Positions 1-7,723 of a DNA stretch of 48,538 nucleotides are shown one piece after another. This DNA is from an uncultured Clostridium sp. (GTDB taxonomy: Bacteria > Bacillota > Clostridia > Lachnospirales > Lachnospiraceae), in the NCBI GenBank assembly GCA_947178445.1, contig CAMWYJ010000021.1, forward strand, positions 1-48,538. The letters are read 5' to 3'. Within the stretch, counting starts at the first letter, position 1; each line of letters starts with the position of its first letter. The position numbers and the translations under genes were made by a program. The notes under the pieces were generated by a model. That model was not told where the DNA came from and searched no databases. It was given only the letters and a program-made list of their open reading frames with translations.

Positions 1-111
1 ATAATGTTTCCAATCCTGCATACACGTTTTCATAAAGTTAATGTACCCTACCGTAAATTTTTCTTGTGGAATTATATGTACAATATATGACCGATTTATT
101 TTTCTTATCAA
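1..111 (-). CDS. N-terminal fragment of a probable glycosyltransferase (WecF/GT56-like), cut by window edge
   Basis: A reading frame open to the left edge encodes 37 residues from a TTG codon. The sequence around VHIIPQEKFTVGYINFM resembles the start of TDP-N-acetylfucosamine:lipid II transferases (WecF, GT56), which begin with a His-x-(M/F)-P-x-(D/E)-K-F motif. A GAGGG about ten bases upstream of the TTG could serve as ribosome site; no ATG is available nearby. It is the last visible gene of the EPS operon, so a sugar-transfer role fits. The family call rests on a short stretch only and is an inference; another glycosyltransferase family is possible. Confidence 0.45.
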   Translation of the reverse strand, partial: MIRKINRSYIVHIIPQEKFTVGYINFMKTCMQDWKHY

Positions 112-133
112 CTTATCTTGCCCTCTTATCCTA

Positions 134-411
134 TTAATCTTGCTTTAATACATCCTTTAAAAAACTATCATAATTTTCATAAACTGATTCCCCGCTATGA
201 CAACGTTGCTGGGAATTTGCCCGTGTACTACCGAGCCTACTCCAATAATAACGTTATCTCCTATTATACTTCCCATTAATACAATACTATTCATGCCTAG
301 AAATACATTATTTCCGATAATTATTTTTCTAGCGTCGCCTATAACTCTCCCATAATATCTTCTTAAGTAATTATAGTATTCCTCATTTCCACCCCATATT
401 AAAACAAACTA
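134..411 (-). pseudogene. Remnant of a hexapeptide-repeat (left-handed beta-helix) acyltransferase
   Basis: The frame beginning right after the stop of the upstream glycosyltransferase encodes typical hexapeptide repeats (IIGNNVFLGMNSIVLMGS, then IIGDNVIIGVGSVV, then IPSNVVIAG), the C-terminal half of a sugar O-acetyl/acyltransferase. It has no start codon: a TAG directly abuts the previous stop, and the N-terminal half is missing. After VIAG the frame shifts: the expected NPAK-like ending is replaced by a short tail that stops at 157, while the frame offset by one base continues with VYENYDSFLKDVLKQD and stops at 134. The shift falls in a run of four G. Seen: no start, frame break. Inferred: a decayed gene once O-acetylating the polysaccharide. 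Confidence 0.7.
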
Positions 412-1395
412 TTATAATATTTCAGCTTCCTGCGAATTTAACTTATCCATCGTTTCTTTGTATGATGCACATCTCTTTTTTCTGCCTCTGATTAATTTAT
501 TAAAAACCCTCTTCCACAGACCAAGCATAGAAAACAAGATACCCTTTATTCCAAATCCTCGATTTAACAAAACTTTAAATCCTTCTATAAATTTTCGTTC
601 AATATATTGTCCCACTGCAAGCTCACTATATTTATACAACTTAACCCGTGCATAATCATTTTCTGCTAAACTCTTCTTAAACACATTATCCATTTTCTCA
701 AAGAAATAATCCAGATATTGCACTAAATCATCGCATTTTCGCGAACTTCTTCCGACTGACATATACCTGATAATTAACGGTTCCCGTACAATATTTGCCG
801 AATACCTTGACAATAACCTTACACAAAATTCCCAATCCTGATGCCGGATAAAGCTTTCATCGAATCCACTTAATTCATCAAAAACTGCTTTTCTTACAAC
901 TATTGTACTTGTATTAAAATACTGTTTATCCAATAAATAATCAAATAACATGTTCCTGCTATCTATTAAATATCTGCAATAGCCAACACCATTATAATGT
1001 ACATAATAGCCACTACACACTGACATACCAACCGAGTTGTCTGCTTCCTCTAATTTTTCAACCTGTTTTTCAATCATCTGAGGCAACAAAACATCATCAT
1101 CATCTAAAAATGCAATATATTTCCCCGTGCTATTCTTTGCACCAGTATTTCTCGCCGCTGAACCACCTTTATTAGATTCATGGCAAATATATATTATTCT
1201 TTGTTGTTCAATATACTTTTTTAACCTTTGTTCTGTTGCAATCTGTCCATTACTGCCTAAACCATTATCATCAACAACAATTATTTCAGTGTCTGAAAAT
1301 GTCTGTAATAGTGCGGATTGTACCGCCGTCTCTATGTTATCCACACCATTATATGTTGGAATAATAATTGAAATTTTTATATTACCCATGTTCAT
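412..1395 (-). CDS. GT2-family glycosyltransferase (EPS side-chain/backbone)
   Basis: Inverting glycosyltransferase of the GT-A fold, predicted to add a sugar from an NDP donor to the lipid-linked EPS repeat unit at the inner face of the membrane. The start KISIIIPTYNG, a VVDD strand, and FLDDDD (the metal-binding DxD region) followed by a W-E-F acceptor-side motif (QDWEFCVRLL) are standard GT2 features; the C-terminus is basic. The 327-residue form starts at an ATG eleven bases after GGGAAG; an upstream in-frame ATG would overlap the EpsG-like gene by 17 bases but has no ribosome site. It follows the polymerase gene by 34 bases. The sugar specificity cannot be read from sequence. Confidence 0.85.
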   Translation of the reverse strand: MNMGNIKISIIIPTYNGVDNIETAVQSALLQTFSDTEIIVVDDNGLGSNGQIATEQRLKKYIEQQRIIYICHESNKGGSAARNTGAKNSTGKYIAFLDDDDVLLPQMIEKQVEKLEEADNSVGMSVCSGYYVHYNGVGYCRYLIDSRNMLFDYLLDKQYFNTSTIVVRKAVFDELSGFDESFIRHQDWEFCVRLLSRYSANIVREPLIIRYMSVGRSSRKCDDLVQYLDYFFEKMDNVFKKSLAENDYARVKLYKYSELAVGQYIERKFIEGFKVLLNRGFGIKGILFSMLGLWKRVFNKLIRGRKKRCASYKETMDKLNSQEAEIL

Positions 1396-1429
1396 ATTCT
1401 TTGTATCTTCCCGTTTATTCTTCATTGAA

Positions 1430-2524
1430 TCAAAATGCAAATTCATAAGGAATTATTTCATTTGCATTATTTAATATCACTGTATAATACCAACTGGCAA
1501 ATAGAAGCACACACAATATACCCGCCGCCAAATTGTACTTCCTATGATTTATATATCTAATCCTTATAATGTTATTCAGCATTGGATAAGTAATCACCAA
1601 AATAATACTCGGATAAATCAATACTCTCGATATCACGTTAATCTGTTCTACCATCGGCTGTCCCACAAGATATATAATAGACATCATAAGCAAAAATCTA
1701 TTCCACTCCGAATTATCTTTTATCATATTAATTCCAACAATAAGAATGCTTATAAGTGCTAAAAGTATTGCAGTTTCGTTTCTATCACCCATGCTATAAT
1801 AATCTAAATATGCCGAATAATTAATCCGCCACACAGTAACATATTTAAATATTATAGGAAATACCTCTTTCCATGAAGTGATTACATGATATGCTATTAT
1901 GAGGACAAGTGTAAGAAATATATAGAATACCTGTTTGTTGTATACAATAAAATAGATACCTATAAATAAAATTGCCAGAAGTGCAGTAGTATGGAATAAA
2001 TATGCCAATCCAATCATTACACAGCATAACACATATTTCTTATTCTTGAGATATGCAAATGCTAACAAAATCAATGCTGCTGCTGCATACTGTCTGATAA
2101 CATTCAGTGAAGAACCATATCCCAAAAAATAGAACACAAGCATTCCAACCGGCAAATTTTTTTCCTCACCCAACTCGCAGATTGTTCTGTAAACACAATA
2201 GTTTGTGATAAACTGCATGCTGCCTAACACAAATGGAAAGGAGTCAAATATATTAGCTCCTACATATTCTAAAAACAAAAATCCCGGTTCTAAGCCATCA
2301 TAACCAATGAAAGAAAAAAAACTGTCATATGTTTTTGCTATCCGAAATACAGGATATGCATAAAATCCCGTATCTCTTCCTACGCTGACTGCTCTGAATG
2401 CCGATAATAATATTGGTAAAAACAATGCAACTATGTGCAATACTCTCTTTACAGATTTCGAAGAAGTTTTGTTTCCAACATAGAAAAACAATACTGAAAT
2501 CATGAATGTAACAAAATAAATCAT
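1430..2524 (-). CDS. EpsG-like polysaccharide polymerase (Wzy-type), multi-spanning membrane protein
   Basis: A 364-residue, very hydrophobic protein with roughly ten membrane spans and an early R-x-x-x-V-G-R-D-T motif (FRAVSVGRDTGFYAYPVF), the signature of the EpsG family that polymerises repeat units outside the membrane. It begins two bases after the stop of the preceding glycosyltransferase, with AGGTG seven bases before the ATG inside that gene's end, so the two are translationally coupled. In a Wzy-dependent pathway it would act after flippase; no Wzx flippase gene is visible here, so it may lie beyond the left edge. Family identity is fairly secure; the linkage made is unknown. Confidence 0.8.
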   Translation of the reverse strand: MIYFVTFMISVLFFYVGNKTSSKSVKRVLHIVALFLPILLSAFRAVSVGRDTGFYAYPVFRIAKTYDSFFSFIGYDGLEPGFLFLEYVGANIFDSFPFVLGSMQFITNYCVYRTICELGEEKNLPVGMLVFYFLGYGSSLNVIRQYAAAALILLAFAYLKNKKYVLCCVMIGLAYLFHTTALLAILFIGIYFIVYNKQVFYIFLTLVLIIAYHVITSWKEVFPIIFKYVTVWRINYSAYLDYYSMGDRNETAILLALISILIVGINMIKDNSEWNRFLLMMSIIYLVGQPMVEQINVISRVLIYPSIILVITYPMLNNIIRIRYINHRKYNLAAGILCVLLFASWYYTVILNNANEIIPYEFAF

Positions 2525-2526
2525 CC

Positions 2527-3720
2527 TTAATCACCTAAACTCTCATAGTACTTAAACAAATTTTTTGCAGAAGCTTCTATATCAAAACCGGCGTCATTTA
2601 CCAGTTTATAAATCAAAGCTCTATCAATATCTAGCAACATTACTTTCTCAATCGTTTCACACCATGCATCAACAGAATCTATAGATGTAAAATATGTCTG
2701 AGGAATTATTGCAACGTCTTTTGCAATTCTATCAGAAAATATACAGGTTAATCCATTCGCCTGTGCTTCAATTCCAGAAATTGGTAATCCTTCAAATCTT
2801 GAAGGCATTACAAATAAGTCCATTCCATTCAATACCCTATCCATTCTCTGTTTTCCTAAGAATACAACCTTATTGCCTAATTCCAATCTTTCCACATATT
2901 TTTCAACACCTTCTCTTTCTGCCCCATCACCACAAAAAAATAACCTTATATGACTCTTTGTCACACAAAGCTTTTTCATAACATCACAGATAAAGTAAGG
3001 ATTCTTTGGAATTGATAAATCCCCTACAACTACAATAGCATAGTCATCTTTCCCCAAATTAAGTCTTTGTCTCTGTACACGTCTTTCTTCCTCATTGAAA
3101 CAAAAACGCTTAGTATCTACACCATTTTTTAACCAAACTACCTTAGATTGAGTCGGCTTATAATACATCCATTTTGTTGCTTTTTGTGAACAAGTTAAGT
3201 ACCCATCTACAGCAAGGGGCAAGAGAGGTTTGCATAACAAATGCAATAACATTTTTATATGTTTTGCTTTTCCATTTATACCTGATGAATGTGAATGTAC
3301 AAGAACATACTTACCTGCCAATTTCGCAGGATATGCATATATAAATAATTTAAACGCTGTGTCACCATGAATATGCACAATAGCCGCCTTTGTGCTTTTG
3401 CAATATTTATAGAAGTAAAACGGTAAGAGGATATGCCCAAACCACCTGTTTTTCCTTAGCTTTCCCTCTTCTATATGTCCGCCCATTCTCTCGATATCAT
3501 CAGCAGTTTCACCATTGGCAAACTCGCCCATACAATAATAACTGAATATCATTTGGTTGCCATAATTTTTCCAAATTTTCTTTTGAATTTCATATACTAA
3601 AGCAAATGCTCCCCCTGAACCATCCAAATTTACTTGTAAAATTTCCCTCTGTTCCAAATCTGTAATTTTCCCTCCGCCTCTTTCCACATTTACCTGTAGT
3701 ATTCTGTCCTGATTATTCAT
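2527..3720 (-). CDS. GT4-family glycosyltransferase (EpsF-like)
   Basis: Retaining GT-B glycosyltransferase of the GT4 family, 397 residues. The N-terminal Rossmann half carries VHIHGDTAFK and LVHSHSSG; the C-terminal donor-binding half has VVVGDLSIPKNPYF, VVFLGKQ and the E-x7-E region FVMPSRFEGLPISGIEAQANGL that contacts the nucleotide sugar. The start is set by AAGGAG seven bases before the ATG at 3720; an upstream in-frame ATG lacks a site. Oddly, the first beta strand is present twice: RILQVNVERGGGK and, 20 residues later, EILQVNLDGSGGAF; only the second lines up with other GT4 enzymes. The codons differ between copies, so the duplication is old. Sugar specificity unknown. Confidence 0.85.
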   Translation of the reverse strand: MNNQDRILQVNVERGGGKITDLEQREILQVNLDGSGGAFALVYEIQKKIWKNYGNQMIFSYYCMGEFANGETADDIERMGGHIEEGKLRKNRWFGHILLPFYFYKYCKSTKAAIVHIHGDTAFKLFIYAYPAKLAGKYVLVHSHSSGINGKAKHIKMLLHLLCKPLLPLAVDGYLTCSQKATKWMYYKPTQSKVVWLKNGVDTKRFCFNEEERRVQRQRLNLGKDDYAIVVVGDLSIPKNPYFICDVMKKLCVTKSHIRLFFCGDGAEREGVEKYVERLELGNKVVFLGKQRMDRVLNGMDLFVMPSRFEGLPISGIEAQANGLTCIFSDRIAKDVAIIPQTYFTSIDSVDAWCETIEKVMLLDIDRALIYKLVNDAGFDIEASAKNLFKYYESLGD

Positions 3721-3780
3721 TTTGTCTCCTTGCAAAACTATAATTCCTGCACTTATCATTCACTATTTTTTACTACATTT

Positions 3781-4629
3781 TCAATTGTTGTCACATTCCA
3801 TAAATGCACCTAATCTTTCATTTTTTGCATCCCGGATTCCCCGGAAGCAAAATTCTAAATATTTTTTCTTATGATCAAATAACAATATTACCTTTAAAAA
3901 TTTTATCAGCATAACCCAAAGCATATACACACTTTTATAATGGCGCACCATCCAATACAAATTACGTACTTGATAATAATACCTCACAGGAGAAGCAATT
4001 CCATATTTTAATGTAAATCTGCCTATAGACACTTTTTTTGTAATAGCGGGCTGATGATTCAAAATAGCCTTATTGCATCTTACAATCTTTAAATTATGTT
4101 TTCTAATTCTATAAAAATATTCCCAATCCACCACATCCAAAAATAAATTTTCATTAAAATCCCCAATTAAACTATATTTTTGTAACATGAATAATGTACC
4201 TGACTGCATAGTCAAAAAAACTTCCTTTTCAGACTGTGTATCCTTAATTGTAGTCCGATCAGTCCTATATTGAGGAGAAAGTGCCGCTATATCTGTAATA
4301 TCATTATTTTCCATATAATTTTGATACACCGCAACAATATTGGTTTCAAAACTACTGTCTTGATCTAACGTAATGATATACTGATATCCGTCTTCGATTG
4401 CTCTTTTACAGGCCAAATTTAATGCATATGCAATACCATAATTAAACTTTAACGGAATATACTCTACATTATTTAATATTATACTTTTCAAATATGCCGT
4501 ATTATCCTCTGTTGAATTATCAACAATATACAACTTTGCAAATTGCTGTCGGTAAGAATTGATATTTTCAATTACTTCCTTATCTGGATTATATAAAACT
4601 ACTACCCCTGTGATTTTTATATCTTTCAA
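3781..4629 (-). CDS. GT2 glycosyltransferase, rhamnosyltransferase-like, TTG start
   Basis: A 282-residue GT2 enzyme starting KITGVVVLYNPDKEV, then YIVDNSTED and FNYGIAYALNLACK and TLDQDSSF, the pattern of RfbF/WbbL-type rhamnosyltransferases; it would transfer a deoxysugar to the lipid-linked repeat unit. The start is TTG: GAGGTG lies nine bases upstream and no in-frame ATG precedes the conserved N-terminus. The gene sits 42 bases after a GT4 gene and 60 before another. Rhamnose as donor is suggested by family resemblance only; no dTDP-rhamnose synthesis genes are in the window. Confidence 0.8.
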   Translation of the reverse strand: MKDIKITGVVVLYNPDKEVIENINSYRQQFAKLYIVDNSTEDNTAYLKSIILNNVEYIPLKFNYGIAYALNLACKRAIEDGYQYIITLDQDSSFETNIVAVYQNYMENNDITDIAALSPQYRTDRTTIKDTQSEKEVFLTMQSGTLFMLQKYSLIGDFNENLFLDVVDWEYFYRIRKHNLKIVRCNKAILNHQPAITKKVSIGRFTLKYGIASPVRYYYQVRNLYWMVRHYKSVYMLWVMLIKFLKVILLFDHKKKYLEFCFRGIRDAKNERLGAFMECDNN

Positions 4630-4671
4630 TTATACATGCACCTCAAACCATTTTTATACTCGACTTTGTCA

Positions 4672-5802
4672 TCAAGATTTTTCACTAACAATTCTATTAA
4701 ACAAATCCATATGCTCACATACAACTCTTTCAACTGAAAATAATTCTAAAACTCTTTTTTTCCCTTCTACCTTAAAATTTTTAGTTATGACTTCATTATC
4801 ATGTATTTGTAAACAAGCTTCGACAATATTAGAAATATTATCTTTTTCAACCAGATATCCATTAATTCCATCTTTAATCAAATCAGGAATAGCATCTACA
4901 TTTGTAGCAATTATGGGTTTTTCCGCCCACATGTACTCTGCCAGAACTAACCCAAACCCTTCCCACCTTGCCACATGCACTGCCTGATCAAACAAAACAA
5001 TATACGCCATCGGATTATCTACCCACCCCGTAATGCAAAAACATTCGGACAAACCATAATTCTCTACTAATTGAGATACCTGTAATTTTTCCTCTCCATC
5101 TCCAACCATTAAAAAGTAAGCATTCGGAATCCTTTTTTTTATTTTTGATGCTGCTTTCACAAAAACATCGGGAGCTTTTTGTTTAGATAACCTGCCAACA
5201 CATCCTATCACATATGCATCATCTGGTATTCCCAACTCCTTTCTTGTAATTGGTCTTTTCTCAGTTTGTTTTTTGCATGCATCTAAATCTATGCCATTAC
5301 AAATTGTTTGTATCTTTGATACCCCACATATACCATTTTTTAAAGCAGAATTTTTTTCATAATCTGAAATAGCAATAATATATGTAGTAAATACAGACAG
5401 AATCTTCTCTATCCATCTATAAATATTCCTTTTTAAAACACTACAATCCATATTAAATGCCCATCCGTGAGCATTATAGACAATAGGATATCCCAATCCT
5501 ATATTGGCAATCCTTCCAACAGCACCCGCTTTACTACTGTGGCAATAAATAATATCCGGATTAATAGATTTTATTATTTTTCTGAACTTTAATATTGCCT
5601 TTGTATCATCAACTAAACTGATCTCTCGATTCATCCGCATATATTTATAGTCAGATATATAATCTTTATAAGACGTAATATTTTGCCCGTATGAACATAC
5701 TAAAATATGTTCATATCCCTGATTTTGCATATTCTTTAACAACATAAAAAGATATCTCTCAGAACCACCTGATGTGGGTTGAATAATATGTAGTATTTTC
5801 AT
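4672..5802 (-). CDS. GT4-family glycosyltransferase (EpsD-like)
   Basis: Retaining GT-B enzyme of 376 residues. It opens with KILHIIQPTSGGSERYL (glycine-rich acceptor-side loop), has IIYCHSSKAGAVGRI, then a donor half with IGCVGRLSKQKAPDVFVKAA, YFLMVGDGEE, and the E-x7-E region VARWEGFGLVLAEYMWAEKPI. The ATG at 5802 has AGGTGA five bases upstream; a GTG three codons earlier overlaps that site and is less likely. It follows the epimerase by 30 bases. It should build the EPS repeat unit on undecaprenyl pyrophosphate at the cytoplasmic face. Donor unknown. Confidence 0.85.
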   Translation of the reverse strand: MKILHIIQPTSGGSERYLFMLLKNMQNQGYEHILVCSYGQNITSYKDYISDYKYMRMNREISLVDDTKAILKFRKIIKSINPDIIYCHSSKAGAVGRIANIGLGYPIVYNAHGWAFNMDCSVLKRNIYRWIEKILSVFTTYIIAISDYEKNSALKNGICGVSKIQTICNGIDLDACKKQTEKRPITRKELGIPDDAYVIGCVGRLSKQKAPDVFVKAASKIKKRIPNAYFLMVGDGEEKLQVSQLVENYGLSECFCITGWVDNPMAYIVLFDQAVHVARWEGFGLVLAEYMWAEKPIIATNVDAIPDLIKDGINGYLVEKDNISNIVEACLQIHDNEVITKNFKVEGKKRVLELFSVERVVCEHMDLFNRIVSEKS

Positions 5803-5832
5803 AACTTTCACCTACTGATTGTTAAATCTATT

Positions 5833-6840
5833 TTATATAAGCCCTTCTTCATCACAATCCCTATACCAGTCCCGCAAGCTATCCTCAAATTCATAAAAAA
5901 ACTGATATCCTGATTTTTTTAGCTTCTCTCCACAGATATTCGTAGAAATCATCAGCTTCTTAACTCTCGCCGGATGCAACCCCAATTTTTTCCCACCAAA
6001 AGGAGCCAGACAATATGCTGCCATCATTAACAGCCAGCCCGGCACCAGTGGAATATGCCGCTTCATTCCTGTTGCCTGCTGCATAGTGGTACATATCTGT
6101 TCTATGCTATATGCCGGTTCAAAAGTGCAGTTATAAATATCTATACCTGCATAATCATAATCTATCATCCGGTACTTCATAAATCTAACAAGCTCTTTCA
6201 CATAAATGCTCGCCTTAATTGTATCTTTTCTCCCCGGATAGAAAAAATAATGTTTTCTCTGTCCCCAGTAAAGTCTTGTAAAATTCCCATGCTCACCCTT
6301 TCCATACACAACACCTGGACGGACAATCGTAAGACAACGCTTTTCCTTATCCCCATTCTGCCATTTCTCATGTATTTTTTCTGCGGTCAACTTACTGATT
6401 CCATAAGGGGTATTCGGCGTCGGCAATGTTGTTTCCTTTTTTAATTCCTCCGCTGCACCATAAGGAGCGATAGAACTGGTGAACAAAATTCTGCTAATGC
6501 CTTTTTGCTCTGCATAAGCAGTTACATTTTCTGCTCCTAATATATTTGTTTCAAAATATTCATAATCTGGATGTCCTGGTGTCCTATGTACAGCCGCAAA
6601 ATTAAAAATAATATCATCCTCTGTCGGAATGATATCAACCTCAATACTTTTTCGTACGTCACAGCGAATATACTCTACACCCTCTATTCTTTCAACAATG
6701 CCTGGTACAACACCCTCTTCACCGGGCAGTACAATGTCTAAATCATAAATTTTATCCGTATCCTTTAAGACCTCTTCTTTTAGCAGCTTTATTAAATGTG
6801 TTCCAATAAAACCGGAACCGCCAAATATAATGTAATTCAT
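5833..6840 (-). CDS. NAD-dependent epimerase/dehydratase (extended SDR)
   Basis: A 335-residue extended short-chain dehydrogenase. The N-terminal NAD-binding motif is GGSGFIGTHL; NFAAVHRTPG and LFTSSIAPYGAA and the catalytic YGISK (Tyr-x3-Lys) follow, and the C-terminal part is the variable sugar-binding lobe. It likely interconverts or oxidises a nucleotide sugar that feeds the glycosyltransferases downstream. The ATG at 6840 is chosen because AGAGGA lies six bases upstream and the Rossmann strand begins at once; the frame runs open further upstream through the leader but has no ribosome site. It is the first gene after the structured leader that follows loaP. The exact substrate is not evident. 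Confidence 0.85.
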   Translation of the reverse strand: MNYIIFGGSGFIGTHLIKLLKEEVLKDTDKIYDLDIVLPGEEGVVPGIVERIEGVEYIRCDVRKSIEVDIIPTEDDIIFNFAAVHRTPGHPDYEYFETNILGAENVTAYAEQKGISRILFTSSIAPYGAAEELKKETTLPTPNTPYGISKLTAEKIHEKWQNGDKEKRCLTIVRPGVVYGKGEHGNFTRLYWGQRKHYFFYPGRKDTIKASIYVKELVRFMKYRMIDYDYAGIDIYNCTFEPAYSIEQICTTMQQATGMKRHIPLVPGWLLMMAAYCLAPFGGKKLGLHPARVKKLMISTNICGEKLKKSGYQFFYEFEDSLRDWYRDCDEEGLI

Positions 6841-7198
6841 ATTAATTCCTCTTTTAATCTCCACAAATACAAATGCTTTTACAAACACAAAAACACCCTC
6901 TTCAAGGCATAGCTTCGCCATTCCAACATGACAAACGCACCTTGAACCGGGTATTCTCTGTGTCCATTACTCCATAAAACGCGCACCAGGCGACGATTTT
7001 ACTTAATAACTTCTTAAATATTATCAGAACTGCCATAATCTTATGGCAATCCCTGTATATCATATCTGGTAATTGTATGCAATACAATCTTTATAAGGGT
7101 ATCTTATATTCTAATAAAAGTCAATGTCTTTGCCTGCTTTCATTTATTTGGGGTTACTATCTTTTAGAGATATCTTGCCAAACCGCATTTATATATGC
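6841..7198 (-). promoter_or_regulatory. Structured leader between loaP and the glycosyltransferase genes
   Basis: This 358-base gap contains no convincing gene. Reading along the minus strand it holds a small palindrome (ATTGTAT-TGC-ATACAAT, 7072-7088), a second near-perfect one (TGCCATAA-GA-TTATGGCA, 7031-7048), a GC hairpin with one bulged U followed by TTTT near 6983-6998, and finally a larger hairpin followed by a U-rich run just before the epimerase ribosome site. A TTGACT with a 17-base spacer and a poor -10 (TACCCT, 7096-7124) could be a weak internal promoter. LoaP proteins are known to act on hairpins and terminators in leaders of long polysaccharide operons; that this is such a leader is inferred. 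Confidence 0.55.
6889..6952 (-). terminator. Candidate intrinsic terminator in the leader (probable LoaP target)
   Basis: On the minus strand ACCC and TTCAAGG pair with CCTTGAA and GGGT across a 2x2 internal loop and a 32-base apical region, and the transcript then runs into GTTTTTGTGTTTG. That is an intrinsic-terminator layout about 50 bases before the epimerase start. An alternative small hairpin (GGC ... GCC) in the apical region would compete with the main stem, as expected for a switchable element. The pairing is seen; the regulatory role is inferred from the adjacent loaP. Confidence 0.55.
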
Positions 7199-7702
7199 TC
7201 ACTTCTTTTCCACAATCTCCAGTCCAACCGTCACATCCGTCATTCTTCCAAAAAATTCTACCCCTAGCACGGCTATCTTTTTATGCCGATCTATTTTCTT
7301 TACCTTGCCATCCCAATTCATCATCGGTCCGCTGGTAATCACTACCCTGTCACCTTCTATATAACCCACTGACATCTCGACTATATGCTCTTTTCTGCCA
7401 AATTGCTGCAAGAATGTAACCTCTGCTTCATGCAGGGGGGTAAAGTCTTCACCCGTTCTCAGCACTTTTGTAAGTTGCTTCACATCCTTTAACTGCACAA
7501 ATACAGCCTCTATATCATCCGTACAAAAAAATATATATCCAGGAAACAGAATCGCCTGCTTAAGCTCCCAATTTCCCTTTATTTTTTTCTTTCTTTCATA
7601 CATAGGAACAAATACTTCTTCATTTTCTGCCAGCAGCCAGGTCTTGCATAATTCTGCAATTTTATGTTCATGCCCATTCATAACCTGTACTACATACCAC
7701 AT
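7199..7702 (-). CDS. loaP: Transcription antiterminator LoaP (NusG paralog)
   Basis: A 167-residue NusG-like protein. The NGN domain (about residues 1-105) starts MWYVVQVMNGHEHKIAELC and contains the LFPGYIFFCTDD strand that contacts the RNA polymerase clamp; a linker leads to a C-terminal KOW domain (about 115-165) with GYIEGDRVVITSGPM and a F-x-G-R-x-x-x-V-T ending. Size and position inside an EPS operon match LoaP, the specialised NusG paralog that promotes processive antitermination of long polysaccharide and polyketide operons in Firmicutes. The ATG at 7702 has GGTGGTGA about seven bases upstream. It is preceded by the priming transferase (21 bases) and followed by the structured leader. 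Confidence 0.88.
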   Translation of the reverse strand: MWYVVQVMNGHEHKIAELCKTWLLAENEEVFVPMYERKKKIKGNWELKQAILFPGYIFFCTDDIEAVFVQLKDVKQLTKVLRTGEDFTPLHEAEVTFLQQFGRKEHIVEMSVGYIEGDRVVITSGPMMNWDGKVKKIDRHKKIAVLGVEFFGRMTDVTVGLEIVEKK

Positions 7703-7723
7703 ACTATTTTCACCACCCAAACA

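Noticed and set aside
6902..7087. 61-codon open frame in the leader after loaP
   Set aside because: No recognisable family or good ribosome site, and it runs through the palindromes and the terminator stem; more likely untranslated leader, though a leader peptide cannot be excluded.
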